13,462 nt of DNA from Spirochaetota bacterium (GTDB lineage: Bacteria > Spirochaetota > Leptospiria > Turneriellales > Turneriellaceae). Positions 6,586-13,462 of the stretch are shown piece by piece. The DNA lies in NCBI GenBank assembly GCA_963205035.1, contig CAUJII010000060.1:1-13462 (forward strand), written 5' to 3'. The notes beneath the pieces are model-generated. The model had not been told where the DNA came from and made no database searches. It saw nothing but the letters and a program-made list of their open reading frames with translations. The translations under genes were made by a program, and so were the position numbers. Each line of letters opens with the position of its first letter. Within the stretch, counting starts at the first letter, position 1.

Positions 6586-7749
6586 TTAGTCTTTGCCGAA
6601 ATTACCTAATAACGGCTCGTCGAAAGATCGCACGTCATCGTTAGGAAGCCCCGTGGGGTATTGCTCCCGCAACGTTTTGACGGCGTTGATTGCAATCTCC
6701 AAATGTTTTTCTTTGCTGTTCTTATAGAAGGCTTGCGCCTCGCCGCTCAATTTTGGTTTGCCGTGCAGAGGCTTGTCGCTCACACACAGAAGCGTCGCGT
6801 GCGGGATGCGGTACCTGTAGCCGTTCGCCGCAATCGTGGCCGATTCCATATCGACTGCGAGCGAGCGGGATATTTTCATCGCTTCGACGGTTGTGTGCTG
6901 GTTGAACTCCCAATTCCGGTTGTCGGTCGTGTAAACCGTTCCCGAGCGGTACTCGATTTGTGCGCTTTCGATTTCACGGCGGAGAGCCATGTTGATGAGA
7001 AAACTGGGGATGACTGGAACGTGGACGGGAAGGACTGCTTCCATGACGCGGTCGGCGCGCATATAAGAAGAAGCTAAAACATAGTCGCCAATCTCCTGGT
7101 GGTTTCTGAGCCCGCCGCAATGCCCCACCATAATCATGAGATCGGGCCGCAAGACGGCGATGTGGTCGGTGATTGTCTTGGCGTTTGCGGGCCCAACGCC
7201 GATATTGACGAGGGTGATGCCGTTACGGTTTTCTTCGACGTGGTGGTATGCGGGCATTTGCGCGCCTTCTAAAGAAGGTTTCGTGCAGTGCGGATACATC
7301 TCCAAAAATGCCTCGATGTGCATGCGGTAGTTCGTAAAGAGGATGTGTTTCTGAAAACTCTCCGCCGGCGTTGCCGTATAATGCTCTAACCGATTGAGGG
7401 AAATCTCGATACGCTCGGGGCTGAAGAGAAAGAGTTTCTTGGCGCGCAAATCCCAGTCGTCTTCGCTGAGTCTCGGAAAAAGCTCCGGGTCGTTCAGCGC
7501 ATGCCGCGCACGGCCGGCTGTCACGGTAATTTGTGCGCCGAGAGAAAGAAGTCGTGTGAATTCCCGCGTGAGATAAACCTTGAGCGCCGTAGGCCTTGCA
7601 AAGTCGCCCGAAATAATGGGATTAAACAGTGACCACGGTCTATCGATTGCGACAGAGGGATAATTCCCCTTGTCGTAGACGCCGCACATTTGGTCGACTA
7701 AAGCCGCCGCTCGGCTTGCGAAAGTATCAGTGTTAAGATGCGTAGTCAT
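6586..7749 (-). CDS. amn: AMP nucleosidase
   Basis: The product has 387 residues and matches AMP nucleosidase along its length. The N-terminal domain has RPTALKVYL (52-60) and SLNRLEHYTATPAESFQ (117-133), then LFTNYR (137-142). The catalytic phosphorylase-like domain has VNIGVGPANAKTITDHIAVL (181-200), MVGHCGGLR (207-215), YTTDNRNWEF (273-282) and VDMESATIAANGYRYRIP (299-316), with E302 expected to contact the ribose, and VSDKPLHG (323-330). It hydrolyses AMP to adenine and ribose 5-phosphate in the cytosol. It is about 100 residues shorter than the E. coli enzyme (484), through a shorter N-terminus and missing inner loops, while the C-terminal end (SFDEPLLGNF) is intact. The start is ATG at 7749; its ribosome-binding site is poor. 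Confidence 0.95.
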   Translation of the reverse strand: MTTHLNTDTFASRAAALVDQMCGVYDKGNYPSVAIDRPWSLFNPIISGDFARPTALKVYLTREFTRLLSLGAQITVTAGRARHALNDPELFPRLSEDDWDLRAKKLFLFSPERIEISLNRLEHYTATPAESFQKHILFTNYRMHIEAFLEMYPHCTKPSLEGAQMPAYHHVEENRNGITLVNIGVGPANAKTITDHIAVLRPDLMIMVGHCGGLRNHQEIGDYVLASSYMRADRVMEAVLPVHVPVIPSFLINMALRREIESAQIEYRSGTVYTTDNRNWEFNQHTTVEAMKISRSLAVDMESATIAANGYRYRIPHATLLCVSDKPLHGKPKLSGEAQAFYKNSKEKHLEIAINAVKTLREQYPTGLPNDDVRSFDEPLLGNFGKD

Positions 7750-7824
7750 AAAACCGAGTGTGAGAAGCAGGCAGAGGGCGCAAAGACTTTTGCGGAGTTA
7801 CGGCGGACCTCTTTTTACTGGCCC

Positions 7825-7853
7825 ATGACCACAGTCGGCGGTCAGTATATATT
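7825..7853 (+). promoter_or_regulatory. Probable promoter of the four-gene envelope operon
   Basis: ATGACC (7825-7830, 4 of 6 to the -35 consensus) is separated by 17 bp from TATATT (7848-7853, 5 of 6 to the -10 consensus). Transcription would start near 7860, about 60 bases before the ATG at 7922. An inverted repeat TGACC-N9-GGTCA (7826-7844) overlaps the -35 box and spacer and could bind a regulator. The rest of the 7750-7921 intergenic region is AT-rich and must also hold the divergent amn promoter. Confidence 0.45.
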
Positions 7854-7921
7854 ATTGACGCTATACGAGTTCTCTGGCTCCATAGCAGCATTACACTAAA
7901 AACTTAAATTTAGGATTGCAC

Positions 7922-9760
7922 ATGAAAATACGCTTATGTAACTCGTCGATGGGAGTCTTTCTATTATTGTTTTTTGTTTTTAACGCGGCTTGGTCGCAGG
8001 TTCAATTCCCAGTCATTCCGAAAATCGACGAATCCAACGAAGCGAGTCAAGGCACGAAAAAGGAGCTTAAGAAACCGGCCGACGCAAAAGCAGAGAAAGC
8101 ATCTGACGAAAAAAAACAAAATACGCAAGCACCCGATAAATCCGAAGACAGTCAACTATCGCAAGCAGGTATCGACCGTACCGGAACGTGGATGTACGAA
8201 TTCGAGCGACAGTTCGCCGTGCGTAAAGAAAAGCCTGAGTTTGAATTCTTATGGGGCTTCAACATGCTGCAAGAATTCCACGGCTACAACAACGGCGACT
8301 TGCGCAAACTCGACAGCACGAACGATTATCAAATCCGCACGACAGACGACCAACAAGGGTTAGCGCTCACCCGTGCAAAGTTCGACACTGCGTTTACCTT
8401 TCCGAAGCAGCGCGTTGGACTCGAGCTCTCTTTCGGTTTCGACGGTGTTTGGGGGAGTTTTCAACTGCAAGGCGCGGGGAACCCCGGCACACGGATTGCG
8501 CGCGCCAATATTTTCTGGGAGTTTTTTAATCTCAATGGGTTTGTTGTCGATACGGTTATCGGACGGCAATTTTTCAGCGTCGGTGGCATTCAGAACGACT
8601 ATATGCTCCGCGATATTCTCGATGCGTTGGTTTTTAACATCCATTGGAAAAACATGCTCGACGTCAAAGTCCTGGGGTTTGACGTTTATTCGGGTGCGAA
8701 CAGTTACGGTGCAGGAGAAAACGACCGTTGGAACGACGAGTTCCAGTATTTTTCGAGAGATACCTCGAATAAAATGCCGGGTTTGAATGGCGACGTATCG
8801 ACCTACCGCACGGGCATCGTCGCCAGTTTCGAACCGATTGCGAAAAGGCTTATCGGTTTGCGCATCGATCCACGAGTCTATGCGTTTTACGCGCGTGTGC
8901 GCGGCGATAACGGCGGCAGCGATTATTCCGAAAACGGCCGCATCGGCAATTTTTCCGATAACGACTGGTCGGGCCTTTTCGGCGGCCGCGTTGCCGCGCA
9001 TCTCCACGAAAATCTTTCGCAATTTTCTCAGCTCATCGTCTACGTCGATGGCGCACTTTCCACCGGGTCCGACCTCAAGCGGCAAGGCCAACCCATTGTC
9101 GATTACGCTACCTTGGGCGTCGGCTCGGGTGTGACTGCAAAACTCAAGCCGATGTTTCAATTTTTGTCTCCCTTGGCGGAAGTCGATTTCTTTTACGGGC
9201 AAGGTCCTAAGTACGACAAAAACGGAAACATGGTTTCGCATGGCTTCATCGGCATGCGCGGCGACCGCATCGGCGGTCTTCTGATGCGCCGCTACTGGGG
9301 TGTGCGCCCTTCGGGGTATGTCGGCTACAACGGAATCGACGACACTCCTTTCGATGCAAACCGTAAATCAGGCTCGATGCTTGCGCATGTTGGTGTCGGC
9401 GCCGAAATGTGGCGTAAGCTCGTTGTGCGCGCCGATCTTTGGCATGTGCAAGACACAGCTTCGACTTCGCTCGATCTTTCTCCCAATAACCTCGATCTCG
9501 TCAATAACCCCTATGTATCGCGTGCGGAGCTCGAAGCGCAAAAGCGGTTCGGAAAAACTCTGGGACAAGAAATCAATCTTACCGTGCAGTACTTTCCGAA
9601 TCCGCTTCTCATGTTCCAACTCACAGGAGCGATTTTTATTCCGGGAACATTCTTCGATACCCCTATCGAAGACATCGTGAGCAAGAACGGCGTTCCGAAA
9701 GGTGGGCCGGCAGACGCCGATTTCTGGGGTTTTTTCTTAAGGAGCACGTTGTCGTTCTAA
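7922..9760 (+). CDS. Outer-membrane beta-barrel (porin-like) protein
   Basis: The product has 612 residues from the ATG at 7922, which has AGGA six bases upstream (7912-7915); a TTG two codons earlier is in frame but badly spaced from that site. Residues 1-25 form a signal peptide (hydrophobic core about 11-23, cleavage after AWS). A Lys/Glu/Ala/Gln-rich, low-complexity stretch of about 50 residues (about 35-80) follows. The remainder alternates short amphipathic strands with turns, is rich in Gly and aromatics, and ends in TLSF; a terminal Phe is the usual sorting signal of beta-barrels. The layout is loosely like alginate-export/porin families, but I cannot name the family or the substrate. 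Its stop overlaps the start of the next gene (TAATG), so the product probably acts with the lipoproteins encoded downstream. Confidence 0.75.
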   Translation: MKIRLCNSSMGVFLLLFFVFNAAWSQVQFPVIPKIDESNEASQGTKKELKKPADAKAEKASDEKKQNTQAPDKSEDSQLSQAGIDRTGTWMYEFERQFAVRKEKPEFEFLWGFNMLQEFHGYNNGDLRKLDSTNDYQIRTTDDQQGLALTRAKFDTAFTFPKQRVGLELSFGFDGVWGSFQLQGAGNPGTRIARANIFWEFFNLNGFVVDTVIGRQFFSVGGIQNDYMLRDILDALVFNIHWKNMLDVKVLGFDVYSGANSYGAGENDRWNDEFQYFSRDTSNKMPGLNGDVSTYRTGIVASFEPIAKRLIGLRIDPRVYAFYARVRGDNGGSDYSENGRIGNFSDNDWSGLFGGRVAAHLHENLSQFSQLIVYVDGALSTGSDLKRQGQPIVDYATLGVGSGVTAKLKPMFQFLSPLAEVDFFYGQGPKYDKNGNMVSHGFIGMRGDRIGGLLMRRYWGVRPSGYVGYNGIDDTPFDANRKSGSMLAHVGVGAEMWRKLVVRADLWHVQDTASTSLDLSPNNLDLVNNPYVSRAELEAQKRFGKTLGQEINLTVQYFPNPLLMFQLTGAIFIPGTFFDTPIEDIVSKNGVPKGGPADADFWGFFLRSTLSF

Positions 9761-10599
9761 TGCGTAACAAACCCATACGGAATTTTCGAAGACTCGGCGC
9801 GATCTTCTTGGCCCAGAATAGTTACTCCAAAGCGTTGCGTTTCTTAGCCTTTGTGGTATTACTCCCCCTTTTGATGCATTGCGCGACAGAAGTCGGAGAG
9901 CCTTGGCCGACAGCCATCAACGTCGACCGCAAACGCGGCTGCGCAGAAATACGAGAGGTCAACTGGGGCGGGTCGATGAAAAACGACGGCACATACGACG
10001 CGGACGACGATTTCATCGAAATACAAAACCTCGATTGCAATAAACCTATCGACCTGACGAATTGGCGTATTGAAATCTCGGGCGACGTGCACCGGATTTT
10101 CTATGTGCCTGCGACGCCGAATAACACGGTGCAACCGGGCGGCTACGCAGTCATCATTTCAAAAGCGTCGGGCGCGTTTAGAGACCAAGGTGCCTCCGAT
10201 TACAAACCGATTGTTCTGCCCGGTCTCTACATCCCCGAGAGGAATTGGTCTATTACCACGCGCACGGGCGAAAACTTCCTCATGGAAAGTGGCATCAACA
10301 CGACAGAAGCCGACGACGCGACGGTGAGAAATTTTCCTCTTTCGGGTGCTTTCGACGGTTATACAGTCCGTTCGATGGAACGCACGGAAGACCGCTTTGA
10401 AGAAGAAGGCGGCGCGATATCGACTTGGCACGCATCGACGCCTTGCAACGAGAATTCCCCCTCTGCGCAAGTCACTCCCCTTTTGGGTGTGAACTGCACT
10501 GCGACTTTTGCAGGTGTAACGGGCAAGAACGTCCACGCCGACTACGGCTTGCGTACCTTTGCAACCCCAGGCGAAAAAAACACCCCGGACTACCGCTGA
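9760..10599 (+). CDS. Lipoprotein with a lamin-tail (LTD) domain
   Basis: The product has 279 residues. An unusually long basic N-region (1-27) precedes a hydrophobic segment (28-38) and a candidate lipidation Cys, C41, in LLMHC; His before the Cys is atypical, even for the loose spirochaete lipobox. From about residue 60 the sequence fits the immunoglobulin-like lamin-tail domain: AEIREVNWGG (62-71), an acidic turn, DFIEIQNL (84-91), DLTNWRIE (98-105), QPGGYAVII (125-133) and a closing FATPGEKN (267-274). Cys 61, 93, 229 and 246 may form disulfides in the periplasm or at the surface. LTDs in bacteria are found on exported proteins, often with nucleases or phosphoesterases, and probably bind protein or nucleic acid. 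The start overlaps the preceding stop; AAGGAG lies 15 bases upstream, too far to be ideal, so translational coupling is likely. A TTG start at codon 26 would give a more usual signal peptide. Confidence 0.72.
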   Translation: MRNKPIRNFRRLGAIFLAQNSYSKALRFLAFVVLLPLLMHCATEVGEPWPTAINVDRKRGCAEIREVNWGGSMKNDGTYDADDDFIEIQNLDCNKPIDLTNWRIEISGDVHRIFYVPATPNNTVQPGGYAVIISKASGAFRDQGASDYKPIVLPGLYIPERNWSITTRTGENFLMESGINTTEADDATVRNFPLSGAFDGYTVRSMERTEDRFEEEGGAISTWHASTPCNENSPSAQVTPLLGVNCTATFAGVTGKNVHADYGLRTFATPGEKNTPDYR

Positions 10600-12143
10600 T
10601 GAAAAATGCAATACAAATAATCCTCATGAGTTCGCTCTTCCTCTTTTGGGGTTGCGATTCGGCTACAAATAAGCCGGAGCTTAGAACACAAAACATGAGT
10701 TACTATTTGGGTGTTGGAGGAAACCCTGAAGCCAAGACCGAGCTTCTGAAGGTCATCGCTTCAGCCAAGAAAGAAGTCGTCGCTGTCTTTAACGACATGA
10801 CAGACACCGACGTGAGTAGTGCGCTTATTGCGCAGGCGAATGCCGGGCTCAAAGTGGGTGTCGCCGGAGATAAACGCAACAAAAATAGCGCGGGGTTCGC
10901 CGCACTCGAAGCGTTGCGGCCCGCTCAGTTCCAGACATACTTCGACGCGACTGCGTCTGCGGCGGCAGAACCCAACGTCAACTTGAAGGAAAAAATTATG
11001 CGCACGCGGCTCAACTTCAACCGCAACACGCACCCGACAAAGTTACGCTACGATTCGAGTTCTTATGATGGACGCGTCGAATACAATTTTGTCGTCGCCG
11101 ATAAGACGTTCTGTTGGGTATCGACGGGCGGTGCTACGAGTTCGACTTTTTCGTCGGGGCTTTCGGTTGTTTTCGTGTTTCATTCATTCGATATTTGTAA
11201 CGATTTCTATAACGAAGCGCAACAGCTTGTGTATGGCGGACTTTTTGGCGATGAGGGAGAGCCGTCTTTTGGAAAATTTCGATACAATAAATCGGTGACA
11301 GACCCCAACCGCCGGTTCCGGTTGGGTGATCTCATATTCAATATATACTACGCCCCACAGGAGTACCCTTTGACTGCTGCTGTGACCGAGCTCTTGCGCG
11401 CGGAAAAATCGATCCAATTTGCCGCCCGCGCCTTGACGCAAGACATCGTCAACGACGTCGGCGACCATACGAAGAACCGCAGCCATATTTTGAACGCGCT
11501 GCAATACAAGGCGACAATTCCCAAAGTCTACAGCAATACCTTTTCTATAAAAGGAGTCATCGGCACAGAAATAGATTTCTTGCCGACAACGATTCAAACG
11601 CCGTGGCCCACCACAACGTTGCAATACAACGCACTCGTTGCAGGTTCGTGCCCCACCATCAACACTGCGGCCGCATCACCCTTACGTCTGCCTTTTTACG
11701 ACGGCTCGTCGACTTCGAGCCCAGGCTCGACTTACTGCCACTTAGGAGGCACGGGAAACGGCGCATGCACTGCGGGGACCACGCTCGCGAATATGACCTC
11801 AATCCATTGCGACTTGGCAGGGCTGCAAACAAGTGTAGGCGATACGAATATCGTTTCTGTAAAGAAGTACCCGGCGGCGTTGCCTTACAATGTGTTTTTG
11901 ACGGATTATGGTGCGCGTAAGCCACGTCTCGTTGTCATGTCGTCGGATTTGCGCAAACGGTATTATTTCGACAAAGCCGGCGCGCAAGACATGGAGCCTA
12001 AGCGCACGCGCGACGATTTTTTTCTCATTACCGATGCGTTTGTCATGGTTATCGAACCGGCAGGCTCGCAGACGAATCTCAAAATTTTCGACGATTTTAA
12101 CACACTCTTGAATAAACTTATGGACCAAGGGGGCTCCTTATGA
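10599..12143 (+). CDS. Phospholipase-D-fold lipoprotein with both HKD motifs degenerate (pseudoenzyme)
   Basis: The product has 514 residues from the ATG at 10599, which overlaps the preceding stop (TGATG) and gives a proper lipoprotein signal (MKNAIQIIL..., lipobox FWGC, C19). The open frame continues 58 codons further upstream, but that stretch lies over the previous gene and has no signal. The protein is a paralogue of the next gene: VIASAKKEVVAVF (52-64) and DFYNEAQQ (202-209) match NAKKEVYWAMY and DFINEHQQ there. The two HxKxxxxD sites read EYNFVVAD (161-168) and PYNVFLTD (429-436), so His and Lys are lost and Asp is kept in both. PLD chemistry needs the His, so it is probably inactive. 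A 330-415 insert carries Cys 351, 380, 390 and 404. It may be a scaffold or regulator of its active neighbour. Confidence 0.75.
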   Translation: MKNAIQIILMSSLFLFWGCDSATNKPELRTQNMSYYLGVGGNPEAKTELLKVIASAKKEVVAVFNDMTDTDVSSALIAQANAGLKVGVAGDKRNKNSAGFAALEALRPAQFQTYFDATASAAAEPNVNLKEKIMRTRLNFNRNTHPTKLRYDSSSYDGRVEYNFVVADKTFCWVSTGGATSSTFSSGLSVVFVFHSFDICNDFYNEAQQLVYGGLFGDEGEPSFGKFRYNKSVTDPNRRFRLGDLIFNIYYAPQEYPLTAAVTELLRAEKSIQFAARALTQDIVNDVGDHTKNRSHILNALQYKATIPKVYSNTFSIKGVIGTEIDFLPTTIQTPWPTTTLQYNALVAGSCPTINTAAASPLRLPFYDGSSTSSPGSTYCHLGGTGNGACTAGTTLANMTSIHCDLAGLQTSVGDTNIVSVKKYPAALPYNVFLTDYGARKPRLVVMSSDLRKRYYFDKAGAQDMEPKRTRDDFFLITDAFVMVIEPAGSQTNLKIFDDFNTLLNKLMDQGGSL

Positions 12144-13462
12144 CAATAATGCGAAAAGGCACGGCTTTTACGCTTCCCCTACTGCGTGTAATAGTTATTA
12201 CATTCGGGATTTTGGGCGCAATTTCGTGCTCCAAAGTGCAGACGACGCCAGAAGATCCCAACGATCGCCTTCTCGAAATCTACACCAACTATCCGGGCAT
12301 CAAGCCTGGCGGCCACCGTCCTCCCGAGTTCGATATTAAATTAGCGGAGCTCATCGATAATGCAAAGAAGGAAGTCTATTGGGCGATGTACGGTTTTTAT
12401 AGACCGAGCATCAAGGACGCCGTCCTTCGTGCGGTGAGACGCGGTCTCGACGTGCAGCTTGCCGGCGATTCGGGGACTTACTCCTATGGCGAAGTGGGTT
12501 ATGTACAGTTTGAAGATCTGCTCCGGCGCTACCCCAACGCTAAACTCATTGCAGGTAATTCGTTATCGATCCAACACAACAAATTTTGCATCATCGACCG
12601 CCGCTATGTGATGACCGGCACGGGCAATATCACCGATTCTGAAATAGACCGCAACTATAACGTGTGGGCAATTATCGAATCGAAAGAGTTGGCCGAGGAC
12701 TTCATCAACGAGCACCAACAAATGATGTCGGGCCGCTTTGGTCACGCCAAAGACCGCACCGACAACAATAACGTTTTCAATGTCGGTGGCGTCAAAATCG
12801 AAGCGTATTTTTCGCCGCACGAAGATGCAATGAGCCAGTTCTTGCAAGCGGTTGCGCAAGCGCAGCAATCGATCCACTTCGGGATATTCGCATTCACGCA
12901 CGACCAGTTGGGTCGGATGTTTATTCAAAAGCATAAAGAGTTCACTGCGGCAAACGCGGCGGACGGCGGAAACCGTGTCGTGCGCGGCGTCATGGACCGT
13001 TCGCAGCTTACGCACAACCAGTATGTCGAAGTTTACCGTGTAGCGACTTCCTGTGGGCACACATACGGTTTTGAGGCGGGGCTCGCTGTGGCAGACGGTG
13101 GTACGATAAATCCATTCACGACAGCGTGGGTTCCTCCGACGGCGGTAAATTCGCGGTGCACAGCGCCCTTTGATCTACGCATCGACGGCGACGAGAATAA
13201 CAATTCCATCGGCGACTGGCAAGCGGGCGGCGGCAGACTCCACGCGAAGACGATCGTCATCGACGCGGGCACTCCGAATGCGAAACTGATGCTCGGATCT
13301 TTCAACTGGTCGCCCAACGCAAACAACAACAACGACGAGAACCTTGTCATTATCCATTCCCCGGCGATAGTCGACCGCTATCTTAAATTTTGGAAACAAA
13401 TTTACGACGACGGAGTTCCAATGGACGAACGTCTCCCGACGAACGCTGAGAAAGCTGCGGGG
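12140..13462 (+). CDS. Phospholipase-D superfamily lipoprotein with two intact HKD motifs, C-terminus outside the window
   Basis: The 441 codons seen run off the window without a stop. The ATG at 12140 overlaps the preceding stop by 4 bp (ATGA) and has AAGGGGG just upstream. Residues 5-29 are a signal segment, with C30 in AISC as the lipidation site. HKD motif 1 is HNKFCIID (146-153), followed by GTGN (160-163). HKD motif 2 is HAKTIVID (368-375), followed by GSFNWS (386-391) and E400. Both are complete, so the enzyme should be an active phosphodiesterase through a phospho-His intermediate. The short, two-motif form resembles Nuc-type nucleases and cardiolipin-synthase-like proteins; a secreted nuclease or a phospholipase is possible and the substrate is unknown. 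Cys 305 and 340 between the motifs may pair. Little of the C-terminus is likely to be missing, since the PLD fold is nearly complete. Confidence 0.85.
   Translation, partial: MTIMRKGTAFTLPLLRVIVITFGILGAISCSKVQTTPEDPNDRLLEIYTNYPGIKPGGHRPPEFDIKLAELIDNAKKEVYWAMYGFYRPSIKDAVLRAVRRGLDVQLAGDSGTYSYGEVGYVQFEDLLRRYPNAKLIAGNSLSIQHNKFCIIDRRYVMTGTGNITDSEIDRNYNVWAIIESKELAEDFINEHQQMMSGRFGHAKDRTDNNNVFNVGGVKIEAYFSPHEDAMSQFLQAVAQAQQSIHFGIFAFTHDQLGRMFIQKHKEFTAANAADGGNRVVRGVMDRSQLTHNQYVEVYRVATSCGHTYGFEAGLAVADGGTINPFTTAWVPPTAVNSRCTAPFDLRIDGDENNNSIGDWQAGGGRLHAKTIVIDAGTPNAKLMLGSFNWSPNANNNNDENLVIIHSPAIVDRYLKFWKQIYDDGVPMDERLPTNAEKAAG

Noticed and set aside
7750..7800. Hydrophobic in-frame extension upstream of amn resembling a signal peptide
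   Set aside because: There is no ATG, GTG or TTG between the TAA at 7798-7800 and the ATG at 7749, and AMP nucleosidase is cytosolic.
7879..7886. TCCATAGC half-site of the 18-bp palindrome in the operon promoter region
   Set aside because: A single 8-mer without its partner arm is expected by chance about once in a few windows of this size.
8360..9241. Long minus-strand open frame (293 codons) opposite the beta-barrel gene
   Set aside because: The composition is that of an antisense shadow (many Arg, His, Val) and no motif is seen; the plus-strand protein has a signal peptide, strands and a terminal Phe.
10425..10598. In-frame extension of the pseudo-PLD gene to an ATG 58 codons upstream
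   Set aside because: It lies over the LTD gene in another frame, is basic and Cys-rich without a signal, and would hide the good lipoprotein signal that starts at 10599.
12563..13060. Minus-strand open frame of 165 codons opposite the active PLD gene
   Set aside because: No motif, and it lies entirely over the gene with both HKD motifs.
1..13462. CRISPR array, tRNA, rRNA, transposase or integrase
   Set aside because: No regularly spaced repeats, cloverleaf or rRNA-like sequence, and no transposase or integrase motif was found.

Overview
The window carries eleven protein genes, two of them cut by the window edges, and no rRNA, tRNA, CRISPR array or recognisable transposase. Base composition is near 50% GC. 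One product is a predicted outer-membrane beta-barrel with a terminal Phe, and three consecutive genes encode lipoproteins with loose lipoboxes, so the host is a Gram-negative (diderm) bacterium. The loose lipoboxes and the set of families fit a leptospire-like spirochaete such as Turneriella, but that is only a guess.

Left part (1-4166), minus strand unless stated: an NCS2-like nucleobase permease (3' end outside the window), a SAM-dependent methyltransferase, a divergent plus-strand stand-alone GHKL ATPase, and a metallophosphoesterase whose 3' end overlaps the ATPase gene tail to tail. Middle (4167-7749): a regulatory stretch with a 20-bp palindrome and A-tracts, then a protein that looks like two ribbon-helix-helix modules in one chain. 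The 18-bp core of the palindrome recurs exactly inside this gene. Next come an OsmC-family protein and metZ (methionine synthesis), closely spaced as an operon, and a convergent amn (AMP nucleosidase).

Right part (7750-13462): a plus-strand operon with a promoter near 7825-7853 and four genes whose stops and starts overlap (TAATG, TGATG, ATGA). It encodes an outer-membrane beta-barrel, a lamin-tail-domain lipoprotein, a phospholipase-D-fold lipoprotein in which both HKD motifs have lost His and Lys, and a paralogous lipoprotein with both HKD motifs intact (3' end outside the window). All four products are predicted to be exported. They look like the parts of one envelope or surface complex in which an inactive PLD homologue accompanies an active one. 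This is the best candidate for an undescribed system here. A speculative link is that PLD nucleases, lamin-tail domains, a phosphoesterase, AMP nucleosidase and a nucleobase permease could all serve the use of external nucleic acid, but the sequence does not prove it.
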